Positions 26,438 to 35,678 of a stretch of DNA of 64,000 bases are shown here, piece after piece. Every line of letters begins with the position of its first letter. Positions within the stretch are counted from its first letter, which is position 1. Source of the stretch: Pustulibacterium marinum (GTDB lineage: Bacteria > Bacteroidota > Bacteroidia > Flavobacteriales > Flavobacteriaceae). The DNA is taken from positions 1-64,000 of the forward strand of contig NZ_FPBK01000016.1 of the NCBI RefSeq assembly GCF_900116665.1, in the 5' to 3' direction. The notes below the pieces were generated by a model. The model made no database searches. It was given only the letters and a program-made list of their open reading frames with translations, and was not told the origin of the DNA. The translations under genes were made by a program, and so were the position numbers.

Positions 26438-27607
26438 ATGAAGAAATATTTTGAGAACACTGAAATCGCTTTTCGATTAAAGACAAATACCGAATTAGAG
26501 CGAGCTTATTTTCTGTTTAAAATGATTGCAAATGAACCTCTTGTTCGTATAGGAACTGCAGTCACTAATTTTTGTATTAAGGCACATTTACCGGTTGACG
26601 GATTGATAAGGGCAACGGTTTTTGATCATTTTTGTGGAGGAATTAATGAGGAAGATTGTCTTTGGAAAGTAGAAAAAATGCATGAAGCGGGCGTAAATTG
26701 TATTCTTGACTATTCAGTAGAAGGAAAAGAAGAGGAAAAATATTTTGATCATGCCTGTGAAAAGATTTTGAAACTCATTTCCTTTTCTGAAAATAATAAG
26801 GCACTTCCATATTCAGTATTTAAACCTACTGGGTTTGGTAGATTTGCTCTGTATCAAAAAATAGGAGAAGGTAAAACCTTAACTGCTGCTGAGCAAGATG
26901 AATGGAATAGGGTAGTAGAGCGATTTGATAAAGTTTGTAAAAAAGCATATGAAGCAGATGTTCCGTTGTTAGTTGATGCGGAAGAAAGCTGGATGCAAGA
27001 TGCTGCAGATGATCTTATTGAAGAAATGATGCGCCGTTATAACAAGGAAAAAGCTATTGTGTATAACACGCTTCAAATGTATAGATGGGATAGATTAGAT
27101 TATCTAAAATCACTACATGAAAAAGCTAAATCAGATGGTTTTCATATAGGTATGAAGGTGGTTCGTGGTGCGTACATGGAAAAAGAAAATGAACGTGCTA
27201 ACGAAAACAGCTATAAAACTCCAATTTGTGAATCCAAAAAAGCAACCGACGATAATTACAATGCCGGAATTGTTTATATGTTAGATCATCTTGATTGTAT
27301 GTCTATTTTTGCAGGAACTCATAACGAAGAGAGCTCTTATATGTTAATGGAACTTATGAACGAGCGTGGAATAGATCCAGCGGATAAACGTATCTATTTT
27401 GGACAATTATATGGGATGAGTGATCATATAAGCTATAATTTAGCAAATGATGGTTATAATGTAGCCAAGTATATGCCTTTTGGTCCAGTGAAAGACGTGA
27501 TGCCTTATTTAATTCGAAGAGCTGAAGAAAATACTTCGGTATCTGGTCAAACTAGTAGAGAACTAAATCTTTTAAAGGCAGAAAGACACCGAAGAAAAAT
27601 TCTGTAA
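26438..27607 (+). CDS. Proline dehydrogenase
   Basis: From the ATG at 26438 the product is 389 residues. It is an FAD-dependent TIM-barrel oxidase converting proline to pyrroline-5-carboxylate, passing electrons to quinone. Typical segments are VNCILDYSVEGKEEE, VPLLVDAEESWMQ, YNTLQMYRWDRLDYL, MKVVRGAYMEKENER, FAGTHNEESS and FGQLYGMSDHIS. The arginines of the substrate pocket lie in the C-terminal part (PYLIRRAEEN). It is monofunctional and lacks the P5C dehydrogenase half of PutA. It meets the leftward DUF4258-like gene tail to tail with only 2 bases between stops. Confidence 0.93.
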   Translation: MKKYFENTEIAFRLKTNTELERAYFLFKMIANEPLVRIGTAVTNFCIKAHLPVDGLIRATVFDHFCGGINEEDCLWKVEKMHEAGVNCILDYSVEGKEEEKYFDHACEKILKLISFSENNKALPYSVFKPTGFGRFALYQKIGEGKTLTAAEQDEWNRVVERFDKVCKKAYEADVPLLVDAEESWMQDAADDLIEEMMRRYNKEKAIVYNTLQMYRWDRLDYLKSLHEKAKSDGFHIGMKVVRGAYMEKENERANENSYKTPICESKKATDDNYNAGIVYMLDHLDCMSIFAGTHNEESSYMLMELMNERGIDPADKRIYFGQLYGMSDHISYNLANDGYNVAKYMPFGPVKDVMPYLIRRAEENTSVSGQTSRELNLLKAERHRRKIL

Positions 27608-27609
27608 AA

Positions 27610-27981
27610 CTAGTTTACAGAAACATTTTCTAGCAATGCATAATCGGGGCAATTTTTTACAGTGAACGTTATATTTTTTTCATTCCAAATTGCCTCGATA
27701 ACATAGGTTCTACAAGGTTCGGCATGTGTATCACTTTCGCTGAAATTCACCTCTCCGTAAGTCAAAATATCTTCAATATCTTGTTCTTCAATTTTATTTG
27801 AAGCTAAAATTGGTTGGGCTTTTTCATCTATTTGAAATTCATTTTCACGAATTTCTTTTAAAACTCTACAATTTGGAAAATAGCAGAATTCAGATTTTTT
27901 GTTTTTGAAAAAGAAAATTAAAAAGATGATTCCTATAGAAAATCCAATAAAATAAAACCCAAGTCTTTTAAGTAAAGGCAT
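27610..27981 (-). CDS. Membrane-anchored DUF4258-like protein
   Basis: The 123-residue protein has one N-terminal transmembrane segment (LGFYFIGFSIGIIFLIFFF), then a soluble part of about 95 residues. CYFPNCRVLKEIREN, YGEVNFSESDTHAEPCRTYVIEA and ITFTVKNCPDYALLE resemble the DUF4258 fold (small beta-alpha, related to RelE-like toxins in shape). Four of its five cysteines are in Cys-containing motifs that recur in flavobacterial homologues. Function is unknown. The start codon directly abuts the stop of alanine dehydrogenase on the same strand, so they form one transcription unit. Confidence 0.7.
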   Translation of the reverse strand: MPLLKRLGFYFIGFSIGIIFLIFFFKNKKSEFCYFPNCRVLKEIRENEFQIDEKAQPILASNKIEEQDIEDILTYGEVNFSESDTHAEPCRTYVIEAIWNEKNITFTVKNCPDYALLENVSVN

Positions 27982-29181
27982 TTAAAATAAAAGTAAATTA
28001 ATATCTCGGTAGGAAAGATCAAACCATTCACCAACCGATTTGTTTGTTAAAATTCCGTGGTAAAAATACAAACCGTTTCGTAAACCTTTGTCAAATCTTA
28101 TAGAATTTTCTAATCCTCCGTGTTCGCCTATTTCTAATAAATAAGGAGTAATGATGTTACTTATTGATATAGAGGCGGTTCTTGAGTATCTGGAAGGAAT
28201 ATTTGGTACGCAATAATGTACAATATCGTGCTTTACAAAAGTAGGATTGTCATGAGATGTAATCTCGCTGGTTTCAATACAGCCTCCCATGTCAATACTA
28301 ACGTCTATAATTACAGAACCAGTTTTCATTTTTTGAACCATTTCATCTGTAACAATGACCGGAGCTCTATCTTTTCCACGAACAGCTCCAATTAATACGT
28401 CACATCTGCGCAAGGCTTTGATTAGGTTTTTAGGTTGAATTGTTGACGTGTAGATGGCTCTCCCAAGATTAACTTGTGCTTTTCTAAGTCTACTTATTGA
28501 ATTATCAAACATTTTAACGCCAGCACCTAATCCAATTGCAGACCTTGCAGCAAATTCTCCTACGGTTCCAGCTCCTAAAACGACAACACTTACAGGAGGA
28601 ACGCCACTCACGTTGCCGAACATAAGACCGTTGCCACAATTAGCATTGGTAAGTAATTCGGCTGCAATTAAAACAGAGGCAGTTCCAGCAATTTCACTTA
28701 AAGAGCGCACCATTGGGTAATTACCGTCTTCATCTTTGATAAACTCAAAACCAAGAGCCGTAATTTTCTTTTTAGCCAGTGTATCAAAATAAGCTTTGGA
28801 TTGTGTTTTAATTTGAAGAGCAGAAATTAAAACAGTTTTGGGTTTAATCAAGTTTAATTCGGCAGCAGTAGGTGGTTCTACCTTTAAAATAATAGGGCAG
28901 CTGTAAACCTTGTCTGTGTCATGCGTTACTTCTGCGCCTGCTTCACTATATTCTGTATCAGAAAAATTAGAATCAGAACCTGCATTTGCTTCTATAATTA
29001 CACGATGACCTTGGACTGTTAATGCATTTACAGCATCCGGAGTAAGGCAAACTCTTTTTTCTTGATATGAACATTCTTTAGGAATACCAATAAACAGTTC
29101 TCCTTTTTGCTTTTGAATCTCAAGTTTTTCTTCTTGAGGAATTAATTCTTCTTTACTAAATGGAGAAAACTGTTGTCCCAT
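27982..29181 (-). CDS. ald: Alanine dehydrogenase
   Basis: The protein interconverts L-alanine and pyruvate with NAD+ and ammonia. The 399-residue sequence has the N-terminal AlaDH/PNT domain (GIPKECSYQEKRVCLTPDAVNALTVQGHRVIIE). A Rossmann domain follows (VSVVVLGAGTVGEFAARSAIGLGAGVKMFDNS), with DVLIGAVRGKDRAPVIV and the catalytic region SVIIDVSIDMGGCIETSE. An extra N-terminal stretch (about 25 residues) precedes the domain, as in other Bacteroidota members. It could instead be a related lysine- or saccharopine-type dehydrogenase, but the overall pattern fits Ald. It precedes the DUF4258-like gene with no gap. Confidence 0.88.
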   Translation of the reverse strand: MGQQFSPFSKEELIPQEEKLEIQKQKGELFIGIPKECSYQEKRVCLTPDAVNALTVQGHRVIIEANAGSDSNFSDTEYSEAGAEVTHDTDKVYSCPIILKVEPPTAAELNLIKPKTVLISALQIKTQSKAYFDTLAKKKITALGFEFIKDEDGNYPMVRSLSEIAGTASVLIAAELLTNANCGNGLMFGNVSGVPPVSVVVLGAGTVGEFAARSAIGLGAGVKMFDNSISRLRKAQVNLGRAIYTSTIQPKNLIKALRRCDVLIGAVRGKDRAPVIVTDEMVQKMKTGSVIIDVSIDMGGCIETSEITSHDNPTFVKHDIVHYCVPNIPSRYSRTASISISNIITPYLLEIGEHGGLENSIRFDKGLRNGLYFYHGILTNKSVGEWFDLSYRDINLLLF

Positions 29182-29214
29182 AGTTAGGAAATTTATTGTG
29201 AATTGTTAAAGATT

Positions 29215-29736
29215 TTAGGAATTCGAGGAATCTGTTTCTTTGTATTTTTCGAGCTCTTCGTCAATTTTCTTTATATCTATACCATGAATGTATTTTTCAA
29301 AAATTTTAATTCTCACAAGGTATACGAAGGGGGCAATGATAGCAATAATAGGAACTAAAATATAAATTTCAGCTTCATCAAAATACTGTTGTTCATCATT
29401 AAATACATAGAAAATTTGTAAGGCGTACATAGCAATGGGAATTAAAATAACATGATACCACCAGTGCTTACAAGTTAAAAACCAAAGTATTAAGAGATAA
29501 AAAGGAACTAGCTTACCTAAGAAAATCCAAGCTAGATCATTAACATCTAGATAGTAATCACTTCGAATTGTACCAAAAAAAGTGTCCCATTCCGGACCGG
29601 ATGGGACATATATGTATGAATAAAATACGAAAGGTGATATAGCTATTAAAATAGCTACAATACTAGCCGTGAGTAGGCCTAACGATTTTGATAGTTTTGT
29701 CTTGTCCTGTTTGGGTGTCATATAAGCTGTCTTCAT
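29215..29736 (-). CDS. Membrane protein of unknown function
   Basis: The 173-residue protein starts with a Lys-rich cytosolic stretch (MTPKQDKTKLSKS). It has about four membrane segments (LLTASIVAILIAISPFVFYSYIY, WIFLGKLVPFYLLILWFLTC, WWYHVILIPIAMYALQIFYVF and YILVPIIAIIAPFVYLVRI). It ends in an acidic cytosolic tail. The TCKHWWYHVILIPI motif is distinctive, but I assign no family. Its first 25 codons are overlapped in another frame by the small lipoprotein gene at 29663-29818, so the two are translationally linked. Confidence 0.75.
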   Translation of the reverse strand: MKTAYMTPKQDKTKLSKSLGLLTASIVAILIAISPFVFYSYIYVPSGPEWDTFFGTIRSDYYLDVNDLAWIFLGKLVPFYLLILWFLTCKHWWYHVILIPIAMYALQIFYVFNDEQQYFDEAEIYILVPIIAIIAPFVYLVRIKIFEKYIHGIDIKKIDEELEKYKETDSSNS

Positions 29737-29818
29737 CTGCGACGCTGGCTGGTGAACAAGATACTCCTAAAGAAATTGCCATTAATGCTAGTACGAAATA
29801 AGTTTTAAAATTTTTCAT
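29663..29818 (-). CDS. 51-residue lipoprotein overlapping the next gene
   Basis: The frame starts at an ATG (29816-29818) and encodes 51 residues. A lipoprotein signal (MKNFKTYFVLALMAISLGVSC) is followed by SPASVADEDSLYDTQTGQDK and a tail ending VRPTHG. Many flavobacteria carry short lipoproteins of this design: a signal, an ADEDxLY acidic piece and a proline-containing end. It overlaps the start of the downstream membrane-protein gene by 74 bases in another frame. The canonical TTG-N18-TATATTTG promoter at 29941-29969 lies upstream with a leader of about 115 bases. Product and overlap are read from sequence; function is unknown. Confidence 0.6.
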   Translation of the reverse strand: MKNFKTYFVLALMAISLGVSCSPASVADEDSLYDTQTGQDKTIKIVRPTHG

Positions 29819-29940
29819 GATAAATAAGTTTTATAAGGTTTAGACATGACAAACCTAGAAAAATATAACTTATTTATAATAAATACTTTAGTCGTACCTT
29901 TACCAGTTTTAGCCGCTTTTAAGGTTAAGTTTAGGTAGAC

Positions 29941-29969
29941 CAAATATAAAAAATTAAATCATTGATCAA
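29941..29969 (-). promoter_or_regulatory. Canonical promoter of the small lipoprotein gene
   Basis: On the minus strand TTG (29967-29969), an 18-base spacer and TATATTTG (29941-29948) match the Bacteroidota consensus exactly. It begins just below the tsaE stop codon, giving the lipoprotein and membrane gene their own transcript. Confidence 0.65.
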
Positions 29970-30389
29970 TTATTTTTCTTTTGAACCTATGATTAAAACT
30001 CGCTCATTTTCATTAATTTTTTCAATAGAGATACAATCGGATTCCTCAGGAATAATAGAAATGGCTTTTGATGGCCATTCGATAAAATTCCAGCTGTTTC
30101 CATAGAAGTATTCTTCAATACCTATGTCGTAAGCTTCTTCTTCAGAATTTAATCTGTAAAAATCAAAGTGATTTATAGTTTCACCAGTTTCACTTTCATA
30201 AACATTTACAAAACCATAGGTGGGGCTTGCTGTAATATCAAAAACATTTAATTTCTTAGCTAATGCTTTGATAAGTGTTGTTTTTCCAGCACCCATTTCA
30301 CCTTGGAATAGAAGTGTTTTACTGTTAACTGTTTTCAGAATTTGATCTGCAACTGCATCAATTTCTGATAGTTCATATGTAATTTTCAT
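29970..30389 (-). CDS. tsaE: tRNA threonylcarbamoyladenosine synthesis ATPase TsaE
   Basis: The 139-residue P-loop ATPase is needed with TsaB and TsaD to form t6A37 on ANN-decoding tRNAs. Walker A GEMGAGKT is at residues 30-37. Further family motifs are TASPTYGFVNVYES, NHFDFYRLNSEEEAYDIGIEEYF and FIEWPSKA. Its ATG overlaps the stop codon of porX by one base, so translation is coupled. Confidence 0.95.
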   Translation of the reverse strand: MKITYELSEIDAVADQILKTVNSKTLLFQGEMGAGKTTLIKALAKKLNVFDITASPTYGFVNVYESETGETINHFDFYRLNSEEEAYDIGIEEYFYGNSWNFIEWPSKAISIIPEESDCISIEKINENERVLIIGSKEK

Positions 30390-31939
30390 TATTTAGGGTC
30401 TAAAACAATAAACGGTATGATCATTTCTTCTAACGAAACACCGCCATGTTGGTACGTATTTCGGTAATAGCTCACGTAGTGATTGTAGTTGTTGGGGTAT
30501 GCAAAAAAGTAGTCTTCTTTTGCAAAGATAAAAGAACTACTCATATTAATTGCCGGTAAATGAACATCTTTCGGATTTTTAAATGCTAAAACTTCTTTAT
30601 TTTCATAGGTAAGACTTCTTCCGGTTTTGTATCTCAGGTTTAAGCTTGTCTCTTTGTCACCAATTACTTTGGAAGGGTTTTTCACATTGATAGTTCCGTG
30701 GTCTGTTGTGATAATTAATTTAAAACCTAGTGTTTGTGCTTGTTGAATGACATCCAGTAATGGTGAGTTTTTAAACCAACTTTGAGTTAATGATCTATAG
30801 GATTTATCATTGGAAGCTAATTCTTTAACAACTTCCATTTCTGTTTTAGCGTGAGAAAGCATATCTACAAAATTGTATACAACTACGCATAGGTCGTTAT
30901 CCTTTTGGTTTTTAAAGTTTTCTGCTAATTTTTTACCAGATCGAAGGTTTGAAATTTTGTGATATTCCCAGTTGATTTTTAAACCTAATCTTCTAATTTG
31001 TTCTCTTAGGAAATCTTCTTCATGAAGATTTTTTCCTCCGTCATCTGTGTCGTTTTTCCAATATTCTGGATATAATTTTTCCATTTCAGAAGGCATCAAT
31101 CCAGAGAAAATAGCATTTCTGGCATATTGTGTAGCGGTTGGTAAAATACTAAAATACGCTTCTTCACTTGCTTTTTTATAATAGTTAGAAACGATTCCTT
31201 CAAAAGCTTTCCATTGGTCGTATCGTAAATTATCTACAACCACCAAAAGTGTTGGTTTTCCTTCTTTTAACAGTGGAGCAACTTTTTCTCTAAACAATTG
31301 GTGAGACATTACAGGTGCGTCTTCGCTATTTTGAAACCAATCTTGGTAATTTTTACTTATGAATTTGAAAAATTGCGTATTTGCTTCACTTTTTTGAGAC
31401 TCTAAAATCTCCATCATGCTTGCTTCTTCAATATCTTCTAATTCTAATTCCCAATAAATCAATTTTTTGTAAATATCAACCCATTCTTCGTAGCTGTTTA
31501 CCATAGATAAATCCATGGCAATTTTTCGAAACTCTTGTTGGTAATTCGATGTCGTTTTTTCTGAAACCAATCGAGAATTATCAAGATTTTTCTTTAAGCT
31601 TAAAAGTATTTGATTTGGGTTTACCGGTTTTATAAGATAATCTGCAATTTTGGATCCTATAGCTTCTTCCATGATGTACTCTTCTTCACTTTTTGTAATC
31701 ATGACAACAGGAAGCGTAGGACGTTTAGTTTTTATTTCGCTTAGGGTTTCCAAACCCGTTAAACCTGGCATATTTTCATCAAGGAAAACAATGTCAAAAT
31801 TTTCTTCGTCAATCAATTCTATAGCATCTAAACCGCTTTGTGAGGTAGTTACATCATAGCTTTTCTTTTCAAGAAATAAAATGTGTGGTTTTAATAAATC
31901 TATTTCATCATCTACCCAAAGTATTTTAATAGTGGTCAT
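30389..31939 (-). CDS. porX: PorX-type response regulator with PglZ domain
   Basis: The 516-residue protein begins with a CheY-like receiver (ILWVDDEIDLL, phosphoacceptor Asp54 in FLDENMPG, then KPVNPNQI). A helical linker leads to a PglZ/alkaline-phosphatase-like domain from about 205: TLLVVVDNLRYDQWKAFEGI, SILPTATQYARNAIFSGLMPSE, VVVYNFVDMLSHAK, IITTDHGTINVKNP. PorX in Bacteroidota works with the PorY kinase and an ECF sigma factor to control type IX secretion, and its phosphatase domain acts on nucleotides. The domain order and key Asp, Thr and His residues are intact. The porY gene is not in the window. It overlaps tsaE and is divergent from the HD phosphohydrolase gene. Confidence 0.9.
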   Translation of the reverse strand: MTTIKILWVDDEIDLLKPHILFLEKKSYDVTTSQSGLDAIELIDEENFDIVFLDENMPGLTGLETLSEIKTKRPTLPVVMITKSEEEYIMEEAIGSKIADYLIKPVNPNQILLSLKKNLDNSRLVSEKTTSNYQQEFRKIAMDLSMVNSYEEWVDIYKKLIYWELELEDIEEASMMEILESQKSEANTQFFKFISKNYQDWFQNSEDAPVMSHQLFREKVAPLLKEGKPTLLVVVDNLRYDQWKAFEGIVSNYYKKASEEAYFSILPTATQYARNAIFSGLMPSEMEKLYPEYWKNDTDDGGKNLHEEDFLREQIRRLGLKINWEYHKISNLRSGKKLAENFKNQKDNDLCVVVYNFVDMLSHAKTEMEVVKELASNDKSYRSLTQSWFKNSPLLDVIQQAQTLGFKLIITTDHGTINVKNPSKVIGDKETSLNLRYKTGRSLTYENKEVLAFKNPKDVHLPAINMSSSFIFAKEDYFFAYPNNYNHYVSYYRNTYQHGGVSLEEMIIPFIVLDPK

Positions 31940-31945
31940 TATGTG

Positions 31946-31953
31946 TATATTTG
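31946..31953 (+). promoter_or_regulatory. -7 box of the HD phosphohydrolase gene
   Basis: TATATTTG lies between the divergent porX and HD genes. Its last three bases are the TTG that would start the longest HD frame, so that start is upstream of the transcript. This favours the later TTG at 31990. Confidence 0.5.
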
Positions 31954-31989
31954 TCTTTATTAATTAATGCAATTTTTTATTTAAGGCGT

Positions 31990-33219
31990 TTGAAAACAAG
32001 TAACAAACTTAAGATATTCAACGATCCAATTTACGGATTTATTACCATTCCAAATGAGCTGATCTTTGACTTGATTCAGCATAAATATTTCCAAAGATTA
32101 CGCAGAATCACACAAATGGGATTATCATATTTGGTTTATCCCGGAGCACATCATACAAGATTTCACCATGCATTGGGTTGTATGCATTTAATGTTAAAAT
32201 CTGTACAAACCCTTCGTTTTAAAGGTGTTGAAATTTCGGAAGAAGAAGAGCAAGGACTTTTGATAGCAATTTTATTGCACGATATAGGTCATGGACCATT
32301 TTCTCATGCAATGGAACATAGTATTGTAAATGGAGTTTCCCACGAAACAATTTCCTTGCTTTTTATGGAGAAATTGAATGCCGAGTTTAACGGAAGTTTA
32401 ACGCTGGCCATAGATATCTTTAAGAAGAATTATCCGCGTAAATTCATGAATCAGTTAGTATCTAGTCAACTAGATATGGATAGAGCAGATTATTTAAAAA
32501 GAGATAGTTTCTATTCTGGTGTAGCTGAAGGAAATATCAATTCAGAAAGAATTATTACCATGCTCAATGTTCGTAATGATGAATTGGTAATTGAAGAAAA
32601 GGGAGTTTATTCAATTGAAAAATTTCTGGTAGCGAGAAGATTGATGTACTGGCAAACATATTTACATAAAACGGGAGTAGTTGCCGAACAATTGTTGATA
32701 AGAGTTTTGAAAAGGGCAAAAGAATTAGCCAGTCAAGGCGAAGATTTGTACACAAGTAGTGCTTTGCATTTTTTTCTTCATCATGAAATTAACTTAGAAA
32801 ATTTTGATGATAATGTACTCGATATTTTTGCTCGTTTAGATGATTATGATATTATTGCAGCGATGAAAGAATGGCGTTTTCATGACGATTTTGTGCTGTC
32901 ACATCTTTGTAAAATGATCTTGGATAGAAACTTACTAAAGATTAAATTGAAAAAGAAAGAAGTTGATAAAGAGAAAGTTGCTTTGAAAAAACAACATGTT
33001 ATGGAAAAGTATCATCTTTCTGAAAAAGAAGCTGCATATTTTGTTTTCACCGGATCTATTACCAACCAAGCGTATAACAAAGATGAGCAGCAAATTTATG
33101 TGCTTACCAAAACTAATAAGGTTATAGATGTTATAAAAGCGTCCGATCAATTAAGTTTGAAAGCGTTGTCAAAGCCAGTGACCAAACATTATATATGCTA
33201 TCCTAAAACATTACTTTAG
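31990..33219 (+). CDS. HD-domain phosphohydrolase (SAMHD1/dGTPase-like)
   Basis: From the TTG at 31990 the product is 409 residues. It carries the HD metal site: H in [16 protein letters not shown] in [16 protein letters not shown], and the later D in [20 protein letters not shown]. The surrounding residues ([20 protein letters not shown]) match the dNTP triphosphohydrolase branch, so hydrolysis of dNTPs or another nucleotide is likely. No ATG suits this frame. The residues that follow 31990, [17 protein letters not shown], are the conserved N-terminus, and a -7 box at 31946-31953 rules out the TTG at 31951. It lies 23 bases ahead of lpxD. Confidence 0.88.
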   Translation: MKTSNKLKIFNDPIYGFITIPNELIFDLIQHKYFQRLRRITQMGLSYLVYPGAHHTRFHHALGCMHLMLKSVQTLRFKGVEISEEEEQGLLIAILLHDIGHGPFSHAMEHSIVNGVSHETISLLFMEKLNAEFNGSLTLAIDIFKKNYPRKFMNQLVSSQLDMDRADYLKRDSFYSGVAEGNINSERIITMLNVRNDELVIEEKGVYSIEKFLVARRLMYWQTYLHKTGVVAEQLLIRVLKRAKELASQGEDLYTSSALHFFLHHEINLENFDDNVLDIFARLDDYDIIAAMKEWRFHDDFVLSHLCKMILDRNLLKIKLKKKEVDKEKVALKKQHVMEKYHLSEKEAAYFVFTGSITNQAYNKDEQQIYVLTKTNKVIDVIKASDQLSLKALSKPVTKHYICYPKTLL

Positions 33220-33229
33220 TAATTTTTTT

Positions 33230-33237
33230 TACTTTTG
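33230..33237 (+). promoter_or_regulatory. -7 box of lpxD, near-leaderless start
   Basis: TACTTTTG ends 5 bases before the lpxD ATG at 33243. With the usual 4-8 base spacing, the transcript would begin at or next to the start codon. Confidence 0.4.
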
Positions 33238-33242
33238 CGCAG

Positions 33243-34268
33243 ATGAAATTTACTGTACAACAAATAGCCGCCATTTTAGAAGGCGAAGTCGTAGGGAATC
33301 CAGAGGCAGAAGTTTTTAAACTCGCCAAAATTGAAGAAGGTGAAGAAGGTGCGCTTTCTTTCCTAGCAAATCCAAAATACAAATCATACATATATACTAC
33401 CAAAGCTACCGCAACCATTGTTAGCAAAGATTTTGAACCAGAGAAAGAAATAACTACCAATCTAATAAAGGTAGAAGATGCTTATAAATCATTTTCAAAA
33501 TTGTTGGAATATTACAATCAAGTGAAAATGAATAAAACAGGTGTTGAACAACCTATTTTTATTGCTGATTCTTCTTCTTATGGTGAAAATGTTTACATTG
33601 GTGCTTTTACTTACATTGGTGAAAATGTTCAGATAGGAAACAACGTGAAGATTTATCCAAATGCATTTATCGGTGATAATGTGAAAATTGGAGATAATGT
33701 AACCATTTTTGCAGGCTGTAAATTATATTCAGAAACCGAGGTAGGAAATAATTGTACCATTCATAGTAGTGCAGTTGTTGGCGCTGATGGATTTGGTTTT
33801 GCACCAAATGAAAAGGGAGAATTCACCAAAGTTCCACAAACAGGAAATGTGATTTTAGAAGATTATGTAGACATAGGAGCTGCGACAACTATAGATAGAG
33901 CAACTTTAGGTTCTACGATCATAAGAAGAGGAGTAAAACTAGATAATCAAATACAAATTGCCCACAACGTAGAAATTGGAGAAAATACGGTTATTGCTGC
34001 TCAAACGGGAATTGCAGGTTCTACAAAAATTGGGAAAAATTGTATGATTGGTGGCCAAGTAGGTATCGTAGGACATATCACTATTGGAAACGGCGTTAGA
34101 ATTCAAGCGCAATCCGGTATTGGTAGAAATGTTAAAGATGGAGAAGTATTGCAAGGTTCCCCTGCTTTAAATTATAGCGATTATAACAAATCATACGTAG
34201 TATTTAAAAATCTACCAAACTTAGCAAACACAGTTAATCAACTAGAAAAAAAATCAAATAATGAGTAA
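33243..34268 (+). CDS. lpxD: UDP-3-O-acylglucosamine N-acyltransferase
   Basis: The third enzyme of lipid A synthesis adds a hydroxyacyl chain to the 2-amino group. The 341-residue protein has the N-terminal uridine-binding domain ([22 protein letters not shown], then [16 protein letters not shown]). It continues as a left-handed parallel beta-helix of hexapeptide repeats at about 105-310. The catalytic His is in [12 protein letters not shown], and [13 protein letters not shown] is a conserved LpxD motif. It overlaps lpxC by 8 bases. A second LpxD-like gene lies downstream at 37113-38045. Confidence 0.95.
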   Translation: MKFTVQQIAAILEGEVVGNPEAEVFKLAKIEEGEEGALSFLANPKYKSYIYTTKATATIVSKDFEPEKEITTNLIKVEDAYKSFSKLLEYYNQVKMNKTGVEQPIFIADSSSYGENVYIGAFTYIGENVQIGNNVKIYPNAFIGDNVKIGDNVTIFAGCKLYSETEVGNNCTIHSSAVVGADGFGFAPNEKGEFTKVPQTGNVILEDYVDIGAATTIDRATLGSTIIRRGVKLDNQIQIAHNVEIGENTVIAAQTGIAGSTKIGKNCMIGGQVGIVGHITIGNGVRIQAQSGIGRNVKDGEVLQGSPALNYSDYNKSYVVFKNLPNLANTVNQLEKKSNNE

Positions 34269-35664
34269 TTTGGCTATCAACCAAAAAACAATAGCAACCG
34301 AAACTACTTTGAAAGGAGTAGGTTTACACACAGGTAAAGAGGTAACATTAACGTTTAAACCCGCTCCGGAAAACCACGGTTTTGTTTTTGCCAGAGTAGA
34401 TTTAGAAGGTGCTCCAAAAATAGAGGCCGATGCCAATTACGTTATCAACACGCAACGTGGAACCGTTTTAGAAAAGTTTGGAGTTAAAATTCAAACTTGT
34501 GAGCACGTGCTTGCAGCGTTGGTAGGGATGGATCTTGATAATGTTCTTATTGAATTAGATTCTTCTGAACCCCCAATTATGGACGGATCTTCAAAATTCT
34601 TTGTAGAAGCTGTTGAAAAGGCCGGAATACAAGAGCAAGAAGCTGAAAGAGAAGAATATATTGTAAAGGATGTGATTTCTTATACAGATGAAGAAACAGG
34701 TTCTGAAATTACCATTATACCTTCTGATGAATACCAAATTACTACTATGGTAGATTTTGGTACAAAAGTACTAGGAACTCAAAATGCATCTATAAAAAGT
34801 CTATGTGAATTTAAAGAAGAAATTTCACATGCTAGAACATTTAGTTTTTTACATGAATTAGAAGCACTTTTAGAGCATGGACTTATTAAAGGTGGAGATT
34901 TGAACAATGCTATCGTATACGTAGATAAAGAAATTTCGGAATATACTGTTGAAAAATTAAAAGTAGCGTTCAATAAAGACGAAATTTCAGTAAAACCGAA
35001 CGGAATTTTAGATAACCTAACGTTACATCATCCAAATGAAGCAGCAAGGCATAAATTGCTAGATGTAATTGGAGATTTAGCATTAATTGGTACTAGAATT
35101 CGCGGAAAAGTGATTGCTAACAAACCTGGTCATTTTGTAAATACACAGTTTGCTAAAAAGTTAGCAAAGATCATTAAGTTAGAAAAAAGAAATAATGTTC
35201 CAACATACGATTTGAATGCAAAACCATTGATGGATATCACTCAAATCATGAAAATGTTACCTCACAGACCTCCTTTTTTATTAGTTGATAAAATTTTAGA
35301 ATTGACTGATACAAGAGTAGTAGGGGTTAAAAATGTAACTATGAATGAGCCATTTTTTGTAGGACATTTTCCTGGAGCACCAGTGATGCCGGGAGTTTTA
35401 CAGATTGAAGCTATGGCACAAACAGGTGGTATTCTTGTTTTAAGCACGGTTCCAGATCCTGAAAACTATTTAACGTATTTCATGAAAATGGACAATGTGA
35501 AATTCAAACAACAAGTTTTACCGGGAGATACGCTTACTTTCAAGTGTGATTTGGTATCACCAATTAGAAGAGGTATTTGTCACATGCAAGCATATGCATA
35601 CGCTAATGGAAAATTAGTTTCAGAGGCTGAGTTAATGGCACAAATAGTAAAAGTTAAAAACTAA
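34261..35664 (+). CDS. lpxC/fabZ: Bifunctional LpxC deacetylase / FabZ dehydratase
   Basis: The 467-residue fusion is typical of Bacteroidota. Residues 1-300 are LpxC, the Zn-dependent deacetylase that commits to lipid [15 protein letters not shown] is at the start, the zinc ligand His is in [16 protein letters not shown], and [23 protein letters not shown] has the HKxxDxxGD signature. Residues 315-467 are FabZ, the 3-hydroxyacyl-ACP dehydratase. Its catalytic His is in [14 protein letters not shown] and [21 protein letters not shown] supplies the helix. The fusion joins fatty acid elongation to lipid A synthesis in one protein. It sits between lpxD and lpxA. Confidence 0.96.
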   Translation: MSNLAINQKTIATETTLKGVGLHTGKEVTLTFKPAPENHGFVFARVDLEGAPKIEADANYVINTQRGTVLEKFGVKIQTCEHVLAALVGMDLDNVLIELDSSEPPIMDGSSKFFVEAVEKAGIQEQEAEREEYIVKDVISYTDEETGSEITIIPSDEYQITTMVDFGTKVLGTQNASIKSLCEFKEEISHARTFSFLHELEALLEHGLIKGGDLNNAIVYVDKEISEYTVEKLKVAFNKDEISVKPNGILDNLTLHHPNEAARHKLLDVIGDLALIGTRIRGKVIANKPGHFVNTQFAKKLAKIIKLEKRNNVPTYDLNAKPLMDITQIMKMLPHRPPFLLVDKILELTDTRVVGVKNVTMNEPFFVGHFPGAPVMPGVLQIEAMAQTGGILVLSTVPDPENYLTYFMKMDNVKFKQQVLPGDTLTFKCDLVSPIRRGICHMQAYAYANGKLVSEAELMAQIVKVKN

Positions 35665-35678
35665 GAAAAAGAGAAAGA

